A stretch of 64,000 nucleotides of DNA from Pseudomonadota bacterium (GTDB lineage Bacteria; Pseudomonadota; Alphaproteobacteria; Rhizobiales; Tepidamorphaceae). Made by a program: the position numbers and the translations under genes. The notes below the pieces were generated by a model. The model was not told the DNA's origin. It saw only the letters and a list, made by a program, of their open reading frames with translations, and searched no databases. Shown piece after piece: positions 18,236 to 27,253 of this stretch. The DNA is taken from positions 1 through 64,000 of the forward strand of contig JAEWYT010000196.1 of assembly GCA_023458595.1 (NCBI GenBank). The letters run 5' to 3'. Numbering within the stretch: the stretch's first letter is position 1; every line of letters begins with the position of its first letter.

Positions 18236-19108
18236 TCAGGCCGCGCTCTGGACCGTGTCGGCTTCGGCCGGGTGCAGCACGATGTTGTCGATCAGCCGCG
18301 TCTTGCCGATGTAGCCGGCCATGCAGATCGCCGCCGGCCGGTCGACCGTGCCGGTCACCGTCCGGAGCGTCTGCGCATCGACGAGTTCCAGGTACTGGAC
18401 GGAATCCATCGCCGACAGCGGCGCGCGGGCGAGCTCGATGAGCCGGTCGGCCCGGCGCTCGCCGTTGTCGAACGCCGAGCGGGCGGAGAACAGGCCCTGG
18501 CTGATGCAGCGCGCGCGCACACGCTCGTCGGCGTCGAGATAGGCGTTGCGGCTGCTCATCGCGACGCCGTCGGCCTCGCGCACGGTGTCGACGACGACGA
18601 CCTCGAGCGGCATGTTCAGGTCGATCACCATACGGCGCACGACGGCGGCCTGCTGGAAGTCCTTGCGGCCGAAGAAGGCGCGATCGGGCCCGACCATGTT
18701 GAAGAGCTTGGCGACGACGGTCGCCACGCCGCGGAAATGGCCCGGCCGGAACGCACCGCACAGGGGCTCGGCGAGCGGGCCGGGCTCGACGTAGGTCTGG
18801 AAGCCGTCGGGATAGATCTCGCCGACCTCCGGCATGAAGATCAGGTCGGCGCCGGCCGCTTCGCACAGCCTGCGGTCGCTTTCGGGATTGCGCGGATAGG
18901 TGGACAGGTCTTCGCCCTCGGCGAACTGGGTCGGATTGACGAAGATGCTGACGACGGTGACGTCGCAACCGGCCACGCTGGCGCGCACGAGCGTCAGATG
19001 GCCCTCGTGCAGGTAGCCCATGGTCGGGACGAGCCCGATCCGCTTGCCCGCCCGGCGCGCCACGGCAAGCCGCTCGCGCAGGACGGCGACGGTGGTGACG
19101 GTTTCCAT
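18236..19108 (-). CDS. panC: pantoate--beta-alanine ligase
   Basis: ATP-dependent condensation of pantoate with beta-alanine to pantothenate, in the cytosol, en route to CoA. The 290-residue protein shows the nucleotidyltransferase HIGH-type motif in TMGYLHEGHLTLV, the family stretches FVNPTQFAEGED and FFGRKDFQQ, and the KMSKS-like MSSRNAYL. The ATG overlaps the TGA of panB by one base (TGATG), so the two are probably translationally coupled. It is convergent with bpt, only 4 bases from its stop. Confidence 0.97.
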   Translation of the reverse strand: METVTTVAVLRERLAVARRAGKRIGLVPTMGYLHEGHLTLVRASVAGCDVTVVSIFVNPTQFAEGEDLSTYPRNPESDRRLCEAAGADLIFMPEVGEIYPDGFQTYVEPGPLAEPLCGAFRPGHFRGVATVVAKLFNMVGPDRAFFGRKDFQQAAVVRRMVIDLNMPLEVVVVDTVREADGVAMSSRNAYLDADERVRARCISQGLFSARSAFDNGERRADRLIELARAPLSAMDSVQYLELVDAQTLRTVTGTVDRPAAICMAGYIGKTRLIDNIVLHPAEADTVQSAA

Positions 19109-20010
19109 CAGGCCGCTCCCTTGATCTTCCGCCTGTCGGCAGGCTGCCACTGCGCGACGGCGGGTCGCGCGGCCTCCGGCAGCCGGTAGGACTCCGCCTC
19201 GCCGGGGAACGCGCCGGTCCTGACGTCCTCGGCCCAGCGGCCGAGCCCTTCCTGCAGCGCCGAATAGCCTTCCACATAAGTCCGGACGAACTTCGCCCGG
19301 TGGCCCTCCAGGAGGCCGAGGACATCGTGGAAGACGAGAACCTGGCCGGAACAGGCCGGCCCCGCGCCGATACCGATGGTCGGGATATCGAGCGTCTCGG
19401 TCACCCTGGCGGCGAGATCGGCGGGAATGCCCTCCAGCACGACAGAGAAGCAGCCCGCCTCCTGCAGCGCGACGGCATCGTCGAGGATCGCAAGCGCCTG
19501 GTCGGCCTCGCGGCCCTGCACCTTGAAGCCGCCCATCCGGTTGACGCTCTGCGGGGTGAGGCCGAGATGGCCCATGACCGGGATCTCGCAGTCGACGAGC
19601 GCGCGGACCATGTCGATCCGGCTCGCCCCACCCTCGAGCTTCACGGCGGTGGCGCCGCGGCGGATGAACTCGCCGGCGTTGCGGACCGTGTCCTCGGCGC
19701 CGAGATGGAAACTCAGGAACGGCATGTCGGCGACGACGAGCGCGCGCGGATACGTCCGCGTCACCGCCTCGAGATGATGGATCATCATCGCCATCGACAC
19801 GGGCAGCGTGTTCTCGAAGCCGAGACATACGTTGCCGACGCTGTCCCCGACCAGGAGCACGTCGACGACATGATCGGCGATGCGCGCGGCGACGGCGTCA
19901 TAGGCCGTCGTCATGACGATGCGCCGGCCCTCGGATTTCCATTGATGAAGCTGCGGAATCGTGACGCGGGGCGCCTCGGCGCCCGGCATCGGCCCACTGA
20001 CGTGGCTCAT
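19108..20010 (-). CDS. panB: 3-methyl-2-oxobutanoate hydroxymethyltransferase
   Basis: First committed step of pantothenate synthesis: transfers a hydroxymethyl group from methylene-tetrahydrofolate to 2-oxoisovalerate. It is 300 residues from ATG 20010 (MSHVSGPMPG), with AGGAG about 12 bases upstream. Motifs include MTTAYDAVAARIAD, VLLVGDSVGNV with the metal aspartate, VKLEGG, and GIGAGPACSGQVLVFHD. 2-oxoisovalerate is also the valine precursor, but this operon is separate from the valine-degradation cluster. panC follows with a one-base overlap. Confidence 0.97.
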   Translation of the reverse strand: MSHVSGPMPGAEAPRVTIPQLHQWKSEGRRIVMTTAYDAVAARIADHVVDVLLVGDSVGNVCLGFENTLPVSMAMMIHHLEAVTRTYPRALVVADMPFLSFHLGAEDTVRNAGEFIRRGATAVKLEGGASRIDMVRALVDCEIPVMGHLGLTPQSVNRMGGFKVQGREADQALAILDDAVALQEAGCFSVVLEGIPADLAARVTETLDIPTIGIGAGPACSGQVLVFHDVLGLLEGHRAKFVRTYVEGYSALQEGLGRWAEDVRTGAFPGEAESYRLPEAARPAVAQWQPADRRKIKGAA

Positions 20011-20156
20011 GGCGACTGGATACTCCTGTACGTGCCCCCAAAACACGTACGCGAGCGGCCCGGGCCACCCGCGCGGACCCGATATACCGAACGTCGCCCC
20101 CCCACTTCAAGGCGGCAGTGCAAGACGGGGCCCTGGCGCAGGCGCTCGCGCAGCGT

Positions 20157-22439
20157 CTATCCGCCCAATGCCTCGCGCCCGAAGCTGTTGGTTTTCGGGA
20201 AGCCCTTGGGCGGCAGGCGGCCGGCCTGGGCGCGGGCGCCGCGCCATTCGTCGAGGTCGGTCACGGTCCAGGTGCGACCCGAGGAATCGATCCAGCTCAG
20301 GCCATCGGCCAGCGCGAACACTTTCACGTCCGACAGACCGCCGTCCTTGTAGCGCTGCAGCCGGACGCCCTTTCCGCGAGTCATTTCAGGCACTTCGGAG
20401 AGCGGGAAGAGAATGAGCTTCCGGTTCTCGCCCACCGCGGCCACCGTATCGCCGACGACGGGAACGCAAACGCGAGCCTCGTCCGGCGGGGAGACGTTCA
20501 GAACCTGCCTGCCCTTGCGGGTGTTGGCGACGATCTCGGCCTCCGGCACGACGAAGCCGCGACCATCGGTCGCCGCGACCAGGAGCCTGCGCGCCGGATC
20601 GTGGACGAAGGCCGCGACGATGTCGTGGTTCTCGCCGAGATCGACCATGAGGCGCACCGGCTCGCCGTGGCCGCGCCCGCCGGGCAGCTTGTCGGCGCCC
20701 AGCGTGAAGAAGCGGCCGTCGGTGGCGAACAGCAGGATCCTGTCGGTCGTCTGGGCGTGGAAGGCGAATTTCAGCCGGTCGCCGCTCTTGAACTGCAGCG
20801 CGCCGGTATCGGCCTGATGGCCCTTCATCGCCCGGATCCAGCCCTTTTCCGACAGGACGACCGTCACCGGCTCCTTCTCGATCAGAGCTTCCTTGAGTTC
20901 CTCCAGCGCGTCGGCGCTCGGCAGGTCGCCGACGTCGCCGATCTCGGTGCGGCGCCTGCCGAGCTCGGTGTCGGGGCCGAAGGTCTTGCGAACCTGCCTG
21001 ATCTCGGCGGAGACCTTGTCCCACTGCTGCGCCTCGTCGGAAACGAGCGACCTGAGTTCGACCTGTTCCTTGGACAGCGCCTCGTGCTCGGTTCGGATCT
21101 CCATTTCCTCGAGCTTGCGCAACGACCGCAGGCGCATGTTGAGGATCGCTTCCGCCTGCACGTCGGTGAGCTTGAAAGCCTTCATCAGCTCGGGCTTGGG
21201 CTCGTCCTCCTCGCGAATGATGCGGATGACCTCGTCGAGGTTCAGGTAGGCGACGAGATAGCCGCCGAGCACCTCGAGGCGGTGTGCGATCTTGTCGAGG
21301 CGGAAATTGGAGCGGCGGATCAGCACGGCGCGGCGATGGTCGAGCCATTCGCGCAGCACGTCGCCGAGGCTGTGCACCATCGGCACGCGGCCGGCGCTCA
21401 GGACGTTCATGTTGAGCGGGATGCGGCTCTCCAGATCGGTGAGCTTGAAGAGCGACTCCATCAGGAGCGCCGGATCGACCGAACGGCTCCTCGGCTCCAG
21501 CACGATGCGGATGTCCTCGGCGGATTCATCGTGGATATCGGCGAGCAGCGGCAGCTTCTTCGAGGTCAAGAGTTCGGCGATCTTCTCGATCAGCCGGCTC
21601 TTCGGCACGAGATAAGGGATCTCGGTGACGACCGCGACCCAGGTTCCCCTGCCCTGGTCCTCGGTGTGCCACCTGGCGCGGACGCGGAACGAGCCGCGGC
21701 CGGTGCGGTAGCTCTCGACGATCGACTCGTGGCTCTCGACGAGCATGCCGCCGGTCGGAAAGTCAGGACCTTTGACTTTCTTCACAAGGGTTTCGACGGA
21801 AGCGTTCGGATATTGAATCAGGTGCAGCGCGGCGTCGCACAGCTCGGCGGCGTTGTGCGGCGGGATCGACGTCGCCATGCCGACGGCGATGCCGGTCGAG
21901 CCGTTGGCGAGCAGGTTCGGGAAGGCGCCCGGCAGGACGACCGGCTCCTTCTCTTCGCCGTCGTAGGTCTCGCGGAAATCAACCGCGTCCTCGTCGATGC
22001 CGTCGAGCAGGAGTTGGGCGACGGCGGTCAGCCGCGCCTCGGTGTAACGCATGGCGGCGGCGTTATCGCCGTCGATATTGCCGAAATTGCCCTGCCCCTC
22101 GACGAGCGGATAGCGCACGGAGAAGTCCTGGGCGAGACGCACCATCGCGTCGTAGATCGCCTGGTCGCCGTGGGGGTGGAACTTGCCCATGACGTCGCCG
22201 ACGACACGGGCGCATTTCTTGAAGCCCGCATTCGGATCGAGCTTCAGGAGCCGCATGGCGTAGAGCAGCCGCCGGTGGACGGGCTTCAGCCCGTCGCGCA
22301 CGTCCGGCAGGGCGCGGTGCATGATCGTCGACAGCGCGTAGGACAGGTAGCGCTCCTCGAGCGCCTGGCGCAGGTCGACCGGCTCGATACCGTTGTCGGG
22401 GCCGCCGTCGGCAGGCGGCGGAGGGGTTCTCTTGGACAT
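20157..22439 (-). CDS. parC: DNA topoisomerase IV subunit A
   Basis: Breaks and rejoins DNA strands to decatenate daughter chromosomes, as a heterotetramer with ParE. The 760-residue length and the short C-terminal beta-pinwheel fit ParC rather than GyrA. The catalytic tyrosine is in AAAMRYTEARLT, about residue 140. The quinolone-determining stretch reads FHPHGDQAIYDAMVRLAQ. Gln at the position of E. coli Ser80 is usual in alphaproteobacterial ParC and need not imply resistance. The start is ATG 22439 after GGGAAC. It follows an L,D-transpeptidase gene on the same strand. Confidence 0.96.
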   Translation of the reverse strand: MSKRTPPPPADGGPDNGIEPVDLRQALEERYLSYALSTIMHRALPDVRDGLKPVHRRLLYAMRLLKLDPNAGFKKCARVVGDVMGKFHPHGDQAIYDAMVRLAQDFSVRYPLVEGQGNFGNIDGDNAAAMRYTEARLTAVAQLLLDGIDEDAVDFRETYDGEEKEPVVLPGAFPNLLANGSTGIAVGMATSIPPHNAAELCDAALHLIQYPNASVETLVKKVKGPDFPTGGMLVESHESIVESYRTGRGSFRVRARWHTEDQGRGTWVAVVTEIPYLVPKSRLIEKIAELLTSKKLPLLADIHDESAEDIRIVLEPRSRSVDPALLMESLFKLTDLESRIPLNMNVLSAGRVPMVHSLGDVLREWLDHRRAVLIRRSNFRLDKIAHRLEVLGGYLVAYLNLDEVIRIIREEDEPKPELMKAFKLTDVQAEAILNMRLRSLRKLEEMEIRTEHEALSKEQVELRSLVSDEAQQWDKVSAEIRQVRKTFGPDTELGRRRTEIGDVGDLPSADALEELKEALIEKEPVTVVLSEKGWIRAMKGHQADTGALQFKSGDRLKFAFHAQTTDRILLFATDGRFFTLGADKLPGGRGHGEPVRLMVDLGENHDIVAAFVHDPARRLLVAATDGRGFVVPEAEIVANTRKGRQVLNVSPPDEARVCVPVVGDTVAAVGENRKLILFPLSEVPEMTRGKGVRLQRYKDGGLSDVKVFALADGLSWIDSSGRTWTVTDLDEWRGARAQAGRLPPKGFPKTNSFGREALGG

Positions 22440-22488
22440 GGTTCCCGGTTATCGCAAGCGGATGAGTCTGGGAAGAGACTCACTGAGA

Positions 22489-22509
22489 AACCGGCGTTTT
22501 CCGCCGGTT
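22489..22509 (-). terminator. hairpin between the L,D-transpeptidase and parC genes
   Basis: Perfect 8-bp arms AACCGGCG/CGCCGGTT (22489-22496, 22502-22509) with a 5-base loop. On the minus strand it is followed only by TCTCAG, so the T-run is poor. It may be an attenuator or a weak terminator. Confidence 0.4.
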
Positions 22510-22562
22510 CCGGTCAGCGCTTACGTGGCGGGCGATGTGGACAACCGCAAGGGGCCCGAAGC

Positions 22563-23255
22563 TCAGGCGACCCCGCCCGATCCCAGCACGACGACCCGCG
22601 TGCCGACCGGCGTGCGGTTGTAGAGGTCGATCACGTCCTGGTTGACCATGCGGATGCAGCCCGACGAGACGCTCTTGCCGATCGTCCAGGGCTCGAACGT
22701 GCCGTGGATGCGGTAGAGCGTGTCCTTCTTGCCCTGGTAGAGATACATGGCGCGCGCGCCGAGCGGGTTCTTCAGGCCGCCTGGCACGCCGCGGCCGCTC
22801 TGGAGGTCCTGCAGGATCGGCTCGAGCTCGGGCTGCCGGGCGATCATCTCCTTGGGCGGATACCAGTCCGGCCACTTCTGCTTGTTGCCGATGGTGGCGT
22901 CACCGGCCCACTCGAAGCCCTGACGGCCGACGCCGACGCCGTAACGCATCGCCATGCCACCCTCGCGGATCGAATAGAGGTAGTGCGCGTGCGGATCGAT
23001 GACGATCGTGCCCGGCGGCTCGCTGGTCGAGTAAGCGACGAGCTTGCGCATGAAGGCGGGATCGAAATTGGAAGGCTCCACTGCCGCGATCGGGAACGGC
23101 TCGGAATTGACCGGCCCGTACATCATCGCGAAGTCTGAGCCGTAGGGGTTCGGCGCGAGTTCCGCGGTGGGCTGCGGCGACTGGCTCGACTGACAGCCGG
23201 CAAGGCCGAGCGCTGCCGCGCCGACCAAGAAACTGCGACGGGACAAATCTGACAT
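22563..23255 (-). CDS. L,D-transpeptidase of the ErfK/YbiS type, likely lipoprotein
   Basis: A 230-residue envelope enzyme for peptidoglycan 3-3 cross-linking or outer-membrane anchoring. The N-terminus MSDLSRRSFLVGAAALGLAGCQSS combines a twin-arginine-like SRRSFL with a lipobox LAGC, so export by Tat or Sec and lipidation are both possible. The YkuD domain ends with the catalytic HGTFEPWTIG and SVSSGCIRM, giving H, S, C and R in place. It belongs to a different subfamily from the YcbB-type enzyme at 1616-2950. It lies upstream of parC with a hairpin between them. Confidence 0.92.
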   Translation of the reverse strand: MSDLSRRSFLVGAAALGLAGCQSSQSPQPTAELAPNPYGSDFAMMYGPVNSEPFPIAAVEPSNFDPAFMRKLVAYSTSEPPGTIVIDPHAHYLYSIREGGMAMRYGVGVGRQGFEWAGDATIGNKQKWPDWYPPKEMIARQPELEPILQDLQSGRGVPGGLKNPLGARAMYLYQGKKDTLYRIHGTFEPWTIGKSVSSGCIRMVNQDVIDLYNRTPVGTRVVVLGSGGVA

Positions 23256-23576
23256 CTGCGGTCCTAAACTCCACGCCTTCTATTCAGCATCATGACCGCG
23301 AAAAGGTTTCCGGGCCGTTTCCCGCGGTTTCACCCGCGAATCCATATCTCGATTGCAATCATGGCCGCGCGGTGTTCGGGAAATGACAATTCCGAGAGCG
23401 CGCAAGGAGTTCCGATCCGTGATGCGCAAATATCACAAAGTGCCTTCGCGGCAACGCGTACCGAGATGCGTCAGGATACCCTCGAGCCCGCGGGGCCCGG
23501 CCATGCCTTCATCTTTCAGGGCGGCAATCCGGGTTTCGCGAGCCGCTGGGCAGTCTGAGCCCTTCTCGCGGCCAAA
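23256..23576. other. 321-base gap between recO and the L,D-transpeptidase gene
   Basis: No gene or strong repeat is visible. The right part of the gap, just after recO, has no clear terminator. The left part should hold the promoter of the L,D-transpeptidase gene; the AT-richer stretch ATATCTCGATTGCAATCATG near 23345-23362 is the most promoter-like segment. Short frames on the plus strand lack ribosome sites. Confidence 0.5.
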
Positions 23577-24293
23577 TCATGGACGAAGGCGCGCAATCAG
23601 CCTCTCGCGTTCCGGCGGCATGGCGATACGGCGCGGCTCGAAGACGTGCCGGACCAGAAAATGGCCGGTCAGAGCGAAGCCCGCCGCGACGTCCTCGACC
23701 GGCGCATCGGCCTCGTCGAGACGCAGGAAGTCCGGCAGCTTCAGCATGCGGTCCGCGTAGGGCTCGCCGGCATGGCGGCTGACCGCCCGGCCCGACTTCG
23801 GCGAAACGTAGACGAGTTCCTGCCGCGATCCCGTGGACGCGCATTCGGTCAGATCCAGACCGAAGCCGAGATCGGCGAGCAGCGACAGCTCGAACCGGAC
23901 GATCTCGCGCGCGCCCGCCTTCGGATCGGAGAGGACCGGCAGCGCCTCCAGAAACCGGACATAGAGTTCCGGATGGGGATCGCGCTCCGGCAGGAGCCTC
24001 AGGTGCGCGGCGAGCGTTGCGAAGCCGAACAGCGCGGTCTGGCTCTCCATAAGCGCCGCGGCACGGGAGACATCGGGCTCGACGGCATAGGTGCCGAGAT
24101 GCTCGTCCAGGCGGGCGCGCCAGGTCGCGTGGATCGAATTGCCCGGCTGCAGCACCACCTGGAGCCTGCGCGAGCGCCCGCCCCGCACGAGGCCCAGATG
24201 GCGGCCATGCAGGGGCGTGAACAGCTCGACGATGGCGCTCGTCTCGCCATGCCGCCTGAGGCCCAGGATTATCCCCTCATCACGCCATTCCAT
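23577..24293 (-). CDS. recO: DNA repair protein RecO
   Basis: Recombination mediator that helps RecR load RecA on SSB-coated single strands. The 238-residue protein has the N-terminal OB fold (MEWRDEGIILGLRRHGETSAIV; HGRHLGLVRGG) and the helical part with RFELSLLADLGFGLDLTECA. The zinc-binding cysteines found in some RecO proteins are not evident. It follows era by about 40 bases and ends the lepB-rnc-era-recO run, the conserved alphaproteobacterial order. Confidence 0.95.
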   Translation of the reverse strand: MEWRDEGIILGLRRHGETSAIVELFTPLHGRHLGLVRGGRSRRLQVVLQPGNSIHATWRARLDEHLGTYAVEPDVSRAAALMESQTALFGFATLAAHLRLLPERDPHPELYVRFLEALPVLSDPKAGAREIVRFELSLLADLGFGLDLTECASTGSRQELVYVSPKSGRAVSRHAGEPYADRMLKLPDFLRLDEADAPVEDVAAGFALTGHFLVRHVFEPRRIAMPPERERLIARLRP

Positions 24294-24332
24294 GGGAACG
24301 GATTCTACCCGTGAATCGCAGAGTGTCGCGTT

Positions 24333-25271
24333 TCATTCGCGGGGAAAATCCAGCCCGAGCTCGCGGTAGCGCTCGGGATCGTCGGCCCAGGCCTCGCGCA
24401 CCTTGACGAACAGGAAGAGGTGCACGGGCTGACCGAGGATCTCGGAGAGTTCTTCGCGGGCGGCGGCGCCGATCTCCTTGATGGTGCGCCCGCCCTTGCC
24501 GAGCACGATCGCCTTCTGGCTGTCGCGGGCGACGTAGATCACCTGCTCGACGCGCACCGAGCCGTCCTTGCGCTCCTCCCACTTCTCGGTCTCCACATGG
24601 GACTCGTAGGGGAGTTCCTTGTGGAGGCGCAGGTAGAGCTTCTCGCGGGTGATCTCGGCGGCGAGCTGGCGCATCGGCAGGTCGGAGAGCTGGTCTTCCG
24701 GATAGTGCCACGGGCCTTCCGGCATCCGCCCGGCGATCGCGTCGAACAGGTCGTCTACGCCGTCCCCGGAAAGCGCGGAGATCAGGAAGGTCTCGTCGAA
24801 CGTTCCCGCCGCATTGAAGCGGGCGACGACCTCCAAGAGCTTGTCGCGGCGCATCGTGTCGATCTTGTTGAGCGCCAGGAACTTCGGCTGGCGCACCTCG
24901 GCGAGCTTGCCGACGATCGCCTCGGCGCTCTCGTCGAAGCCCTTGCGCGCGTCGGCGAGCAGGACGATCAGGTCGGCATCCGCGGCGCCCGACCAGGCCG
25001 TGCGCACCATCGCCGTGTCGAGCCGGCGGCGCGGCGTGAAGATGCCGGGCGTATCGACGAAGACGATCTGCGTATCTCCTTTCAGCGCGATGCCGCGAAC
25101 CAGGGCGCGCGTCGTCTGCACCTTGTGGGTGACGATCGAGACCTTGGCGCCGACGAGACGGTTGAGCAGGGTGGACTTGCCGGCGTTCGGCGCGCCGATG
25201 AGGGCGACGAAGCCGCAGCGTCGCCGCCCGGAGGCCTCCTGTCCCTCCCCCGACGCGTCAGTCTCGCTCAT
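24333..25271 (-). CDS. era: GTPase Era
   Basis: Ribosome-assembly GTPase that binds 16S rRNA near its 3' end. The 312-residue chain has G1 GAPNAGKST, G3 DTPGIF, G4 NKID and a C-terminal KH domain (IVLGKGGRTIKEIGAAAREEL). ATG 25271 lies 14 bases inside the 3' end of rnc, a common arrangement that couples RNase III and Era. The N-terminal 20 residues (SETDASGEGQEASGRRR) are a variable lead-in. Confidence 0.97.
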   Translation of the reverse strand: MSETDASGEGQEASGRRRCGFVALIGAPNAGKSTLLNRLVGAKVSIVTHKVQTTRALVRGIALKGDTQIVFVDTPGIFTPRRRLDTAMVRTAWSGAADADLIVLLADARKGFDESAEAIVGKLAEVRQPKFLALNKIDTMRRDKLLEVVARFNAAGTFDETFLISALSGDGVDDLFDAIAGRMPEGPWHYPEDQLSDLPMRQLAAEITREKLYLRLHKELPYESHVETEKWEERKDGSVRVEQVIYVARDSQKAIVLGKGGRTIKEIGAAAREELSEILGQPVHLFLFVKVREAWADDPERYRELGLDFPRE

Positions 25272-25968
25272 GGCCCTCTCCGGAGCGCCACGCGCCCTCG
25301 CGCGTCAGGATCGCCTCGGCGGCTGCCTGCTCGGCGATCCGCTTGCTCGAGCCCGACGCCTGGGCGGGATCGAGCCCGTTCAGCGTCACCGCGATCGTGA
25401 ATTGCGGGGCGTGGTCGGGGCCGGAACGGTCCAGCAAACGATAGATCGGCTGGCCGTAGCCCTTCGCATGGGCCCATTCCTGCAGCGAGGTCTTGGCGTC
25501 CTTCAGCCGGGGCGAGGCCTCGCGCATGCGCTCCGCCCAGTTGCGGGCGATGAACTCACGGGCCGGCTCCATGCCGCCGTCGAGATAGATCGCGCCGATG
25601 ATCGCCTCGCAGACGTCGCCCAGGATCGCTTCCTTGCGCCGGCCGCCGGTCTGCGCCTCGCCCTCGCCGAGCCAGATATGGGCGCCGAGACCGATCTCTC
25701 GGGCAATGTCCGCGCAGGTCTCGCGGCGCACGAGGGCGGCGAGCCGACGCGACAGCTCGCCCTCGTCGGCGCCCGGGAACATCTCGAAAAGGATGTCGGC
25801 GACGACGAGGCCGAGCACCCGGTCGCCGAGGAACTCCAGCCGCTGGTAGGTCGCGCGATTGCCGTCCGACACGGCGCTCGCATGCGTCAGCGCCTGCACG
25901 AGCAGGTCGGAGTCGTCGAATCGATAGTGAAGGACATCCGCCAGCGCTGCGGGCGTCGGAGCGCCCAT
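25258..25968 (-). CDS. rnc: ribonuclease III
   Basis: Double-strand RNA endonuclease for rRNA and mRNA processing. It is 236 residues from ATG 25968 (MGAPTPAALADVL), chosen because that ATG overlaps the lepB TGA by one base. A longer frame to 26016 would overlap lepB by 49 bases. The nuclease motif RLEFLGDRVLGLVVAD and the second acidic site LGDVCEAIIGAIYLDGG are intact. A C-terminal double-strand RNA-binding domain covers about residues 165-235. The 3' end overlaps era. Confidence 0.96.
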   Translation of the reverse strand: MGAPTPAALADVLHYRFDDSDLLVQALTHASAVSDGNRATYQRLEFLGDRVLGLVVADILFEMFPGADEGELSRRLAALVRRETCADIAREIGLGAHIWLGEGEAQTGGRRKEAILGDVCEAIIGAIYLDGGMEPAREFIARNWAERMREASPRLKDAKTSLQEWAHAKGYGQPIYRLLDRSGPDHAPQFTIAVTLNGLDPAQASGSSKRIAEQAAAEAILTREGAWRSGEGHERD

Positions 25969-26726
25969 CAGTGGACGAGATTGAAGAACCGGCCCCACCT
26001 GAGGTCGGTCGGCCATTTCCAGACTTCCCAGATGGACGTGTTCTCGTCGATGGAGAAGTAGATGACCTCGGCGCGACCGACGAAGTTCTCGAACGGCACA
26101 TAGCCGACATGGCTCAGGAAGCGGCTGTCCGTGGAGTTGTCGCGGTTGTCGCCCATCATGAAGAAGTGGCCCGCGGGCACCTTGTAGACGGGCGTGTTGT
26201 CGCCGTAGCCGTTGTCGCCGAGTTCCAGCACGTCGTACGAAACGCCGTTCGGCAGGATCTCGACGTAGCGGTCCACTCGGGTCTCGCGGCCGCGATCGTC
26301 GACGGAGACGTAGTCGTCGGTCTTCTCGCGCGGCACCGCCTGGCTATTGATGTAGAGAATGCCCTCCTTGACCTGGATCTCGTCGCCGGGCAGACCGATC
26401 ACGCGCTTGATGTAGTCGGTGCTCGGATCGCGGGGCAATTTGAAGACCACGACGTCGCCGCGCTCGGGCTCGCTCGCCCAGATGCGGCCGGAGAACAGGT
26501 CCGGGCCGAACGGCAGCGAATAGCGCGAATAGCCGTACGCATATTTCGATACGAACAGGTAGTCGCCGATCAGAAGCGTCGGCATCATCGAGCCCGAGGG
26601 AATATTGAACGGCTGGAACAGAAAGGTCCGCACGATCAGCGCCAGTATCAGCGCATGTATGACGACGCGGATGGTCTCGCCAAACCCGCCCTGTTCCTTG
26701 GGCTTCTTTTCGCTCATGACACTCAT
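25968..26726 (-). CDS. lepB: signal peptidase I
   Basis: Inner-membrane serine protease that removes signal peptides of exported proteins. It is 252 residues from ATG 26726 (MSVMSEKKPK), with GGAG eight bases upstream; ATG 26717 is the alternative. One N-terminal membrane helix (IHALILALIVRTFLF) is followed by the nucleophile serine in IPSGSMMPTL and the general-base lysine in DYIKRVIGLPGD. Box E, GHFFMMGDNRDNSTDSR, is present. It heads the coupled rnc-era block. Confidence 0.97.
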   Translation of the reverse strand: MSVMSEKKPKEQGGFGETIRVVIHALILALIVRTFLFQPFNIPSGSMMPTLLIGDYLFVSKYAYGYSRYSLPFGPDLFSGRIWASEPERGDVVVFKLPRDPSTDYIKRVIGLPGDEIQVKEGILYINSQAVPREKTDDYVSVDDRGRETRVDRYVEILPNGVSYDVLELGDNGYGDNTPVYKVPAGHFFMMGDNRDNSTDSRFLSHVGYVPFENFVGRAEVIYFSIDENTSIWEVWKWPTDLRWGRFFNLVH

Positions 26727-26838
26727 CGATGAAATCTCCGGAGGGCCGGGGCCGGAGGCCTGCCCCGTATAGCGGGTTCGTGTGCGGGCCGCAATGAATG
26801 CCGCCCAAATGGCGAAATCGCGGCGAAAGCGGGTGAGT

Positions 26839-27252
26839 TCAGCCCGGATTCCCCGTGCCCGGCTCGGCGGAAATGATGACGATCGCCTGCGCGAGCGGGA
26901 AATCGTCGGTGATGGTGAGGTCGATCCGCGGCGAGAAGCCCGACGGCGTGATCTCATGCAGGATTTTCAGCGCTCCGCCGGAGAGCTGCATGGTCGGCCT
27001 GCCGCTCGCGAGGTTCACCACACCCATGTCGCGCCAGTAGACGCCACGCCGGAAGCCCGTGCCGAGCGCCTTGGAGCATGCCTCCTTGGCGGCGAAGCGC
27101 TTGGCGTAGGAGGCGGCGCGCAGCTTGCGGCGGTCGGATTTCGCCCGCTCGATGTCGGTGAAGATGCGCTGGACGAACCTGTCGCCCCACCTGTCGAGCG
27201 ACTTCTCGATGCGGCGGATGTCGATGAGGTCGTTGCCGATCCCCAATATCAT
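26839..27252 (-). CDS. acpS: holo-[acyl-carrier-protein] synthase
   Basis: Transfers 4'-phosphopantetheine from CoA to acyl carrier protein. The 137-residue protein shows the magnesium aspartate in GIGNDLIDIRRIE and the motif FAAKEACSKALGTGF. The ATG is separated from the pdxJ stop by one base (TGACATG), so it is almost certainly translated from the pdxJ message. lepB follows after 112 bases, where the tail of the reading frame ends in a Gly/Pro-rich stretch. Confidence 0.96.
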   Translation of the reverse strand: MILGIGNDLIDIRRIEKSLDRWGDRFVQRIFTDIERAKSDRRKLRAASYAKRFAAKEACSKALGTGFRRGVYWRDMGVVNLASGRPTMQLSGGALKILHEITPSGFSPRIDLTITDDFPLAQAIVIISAEPGTGNPG

Positions 27253-27253
27253 G

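Noticed and set aside
13498..18314. Very long open frames on both strands across the LysE, ilvA, permease and bpt genes
   Set aside because: They cross gene boundaries and are shadows of the four recognised genes; composition is Arg/Asp/His-rich.
22190..22210. Gln in place of Ser in the quinolone region of ParC as a resistance mutation
   Set aside because: HPHGDQ is the usual form in alphaproteobacterial ParC, so no acquired resistance can be claimed.
20118..23138. A 1006-residue plus-strand frame opposite parC and the L,D-transpeptidase gene
   Set aside because: Mirror of recognised coding sequence on the other strand, with no motif or ribosome site of its own.
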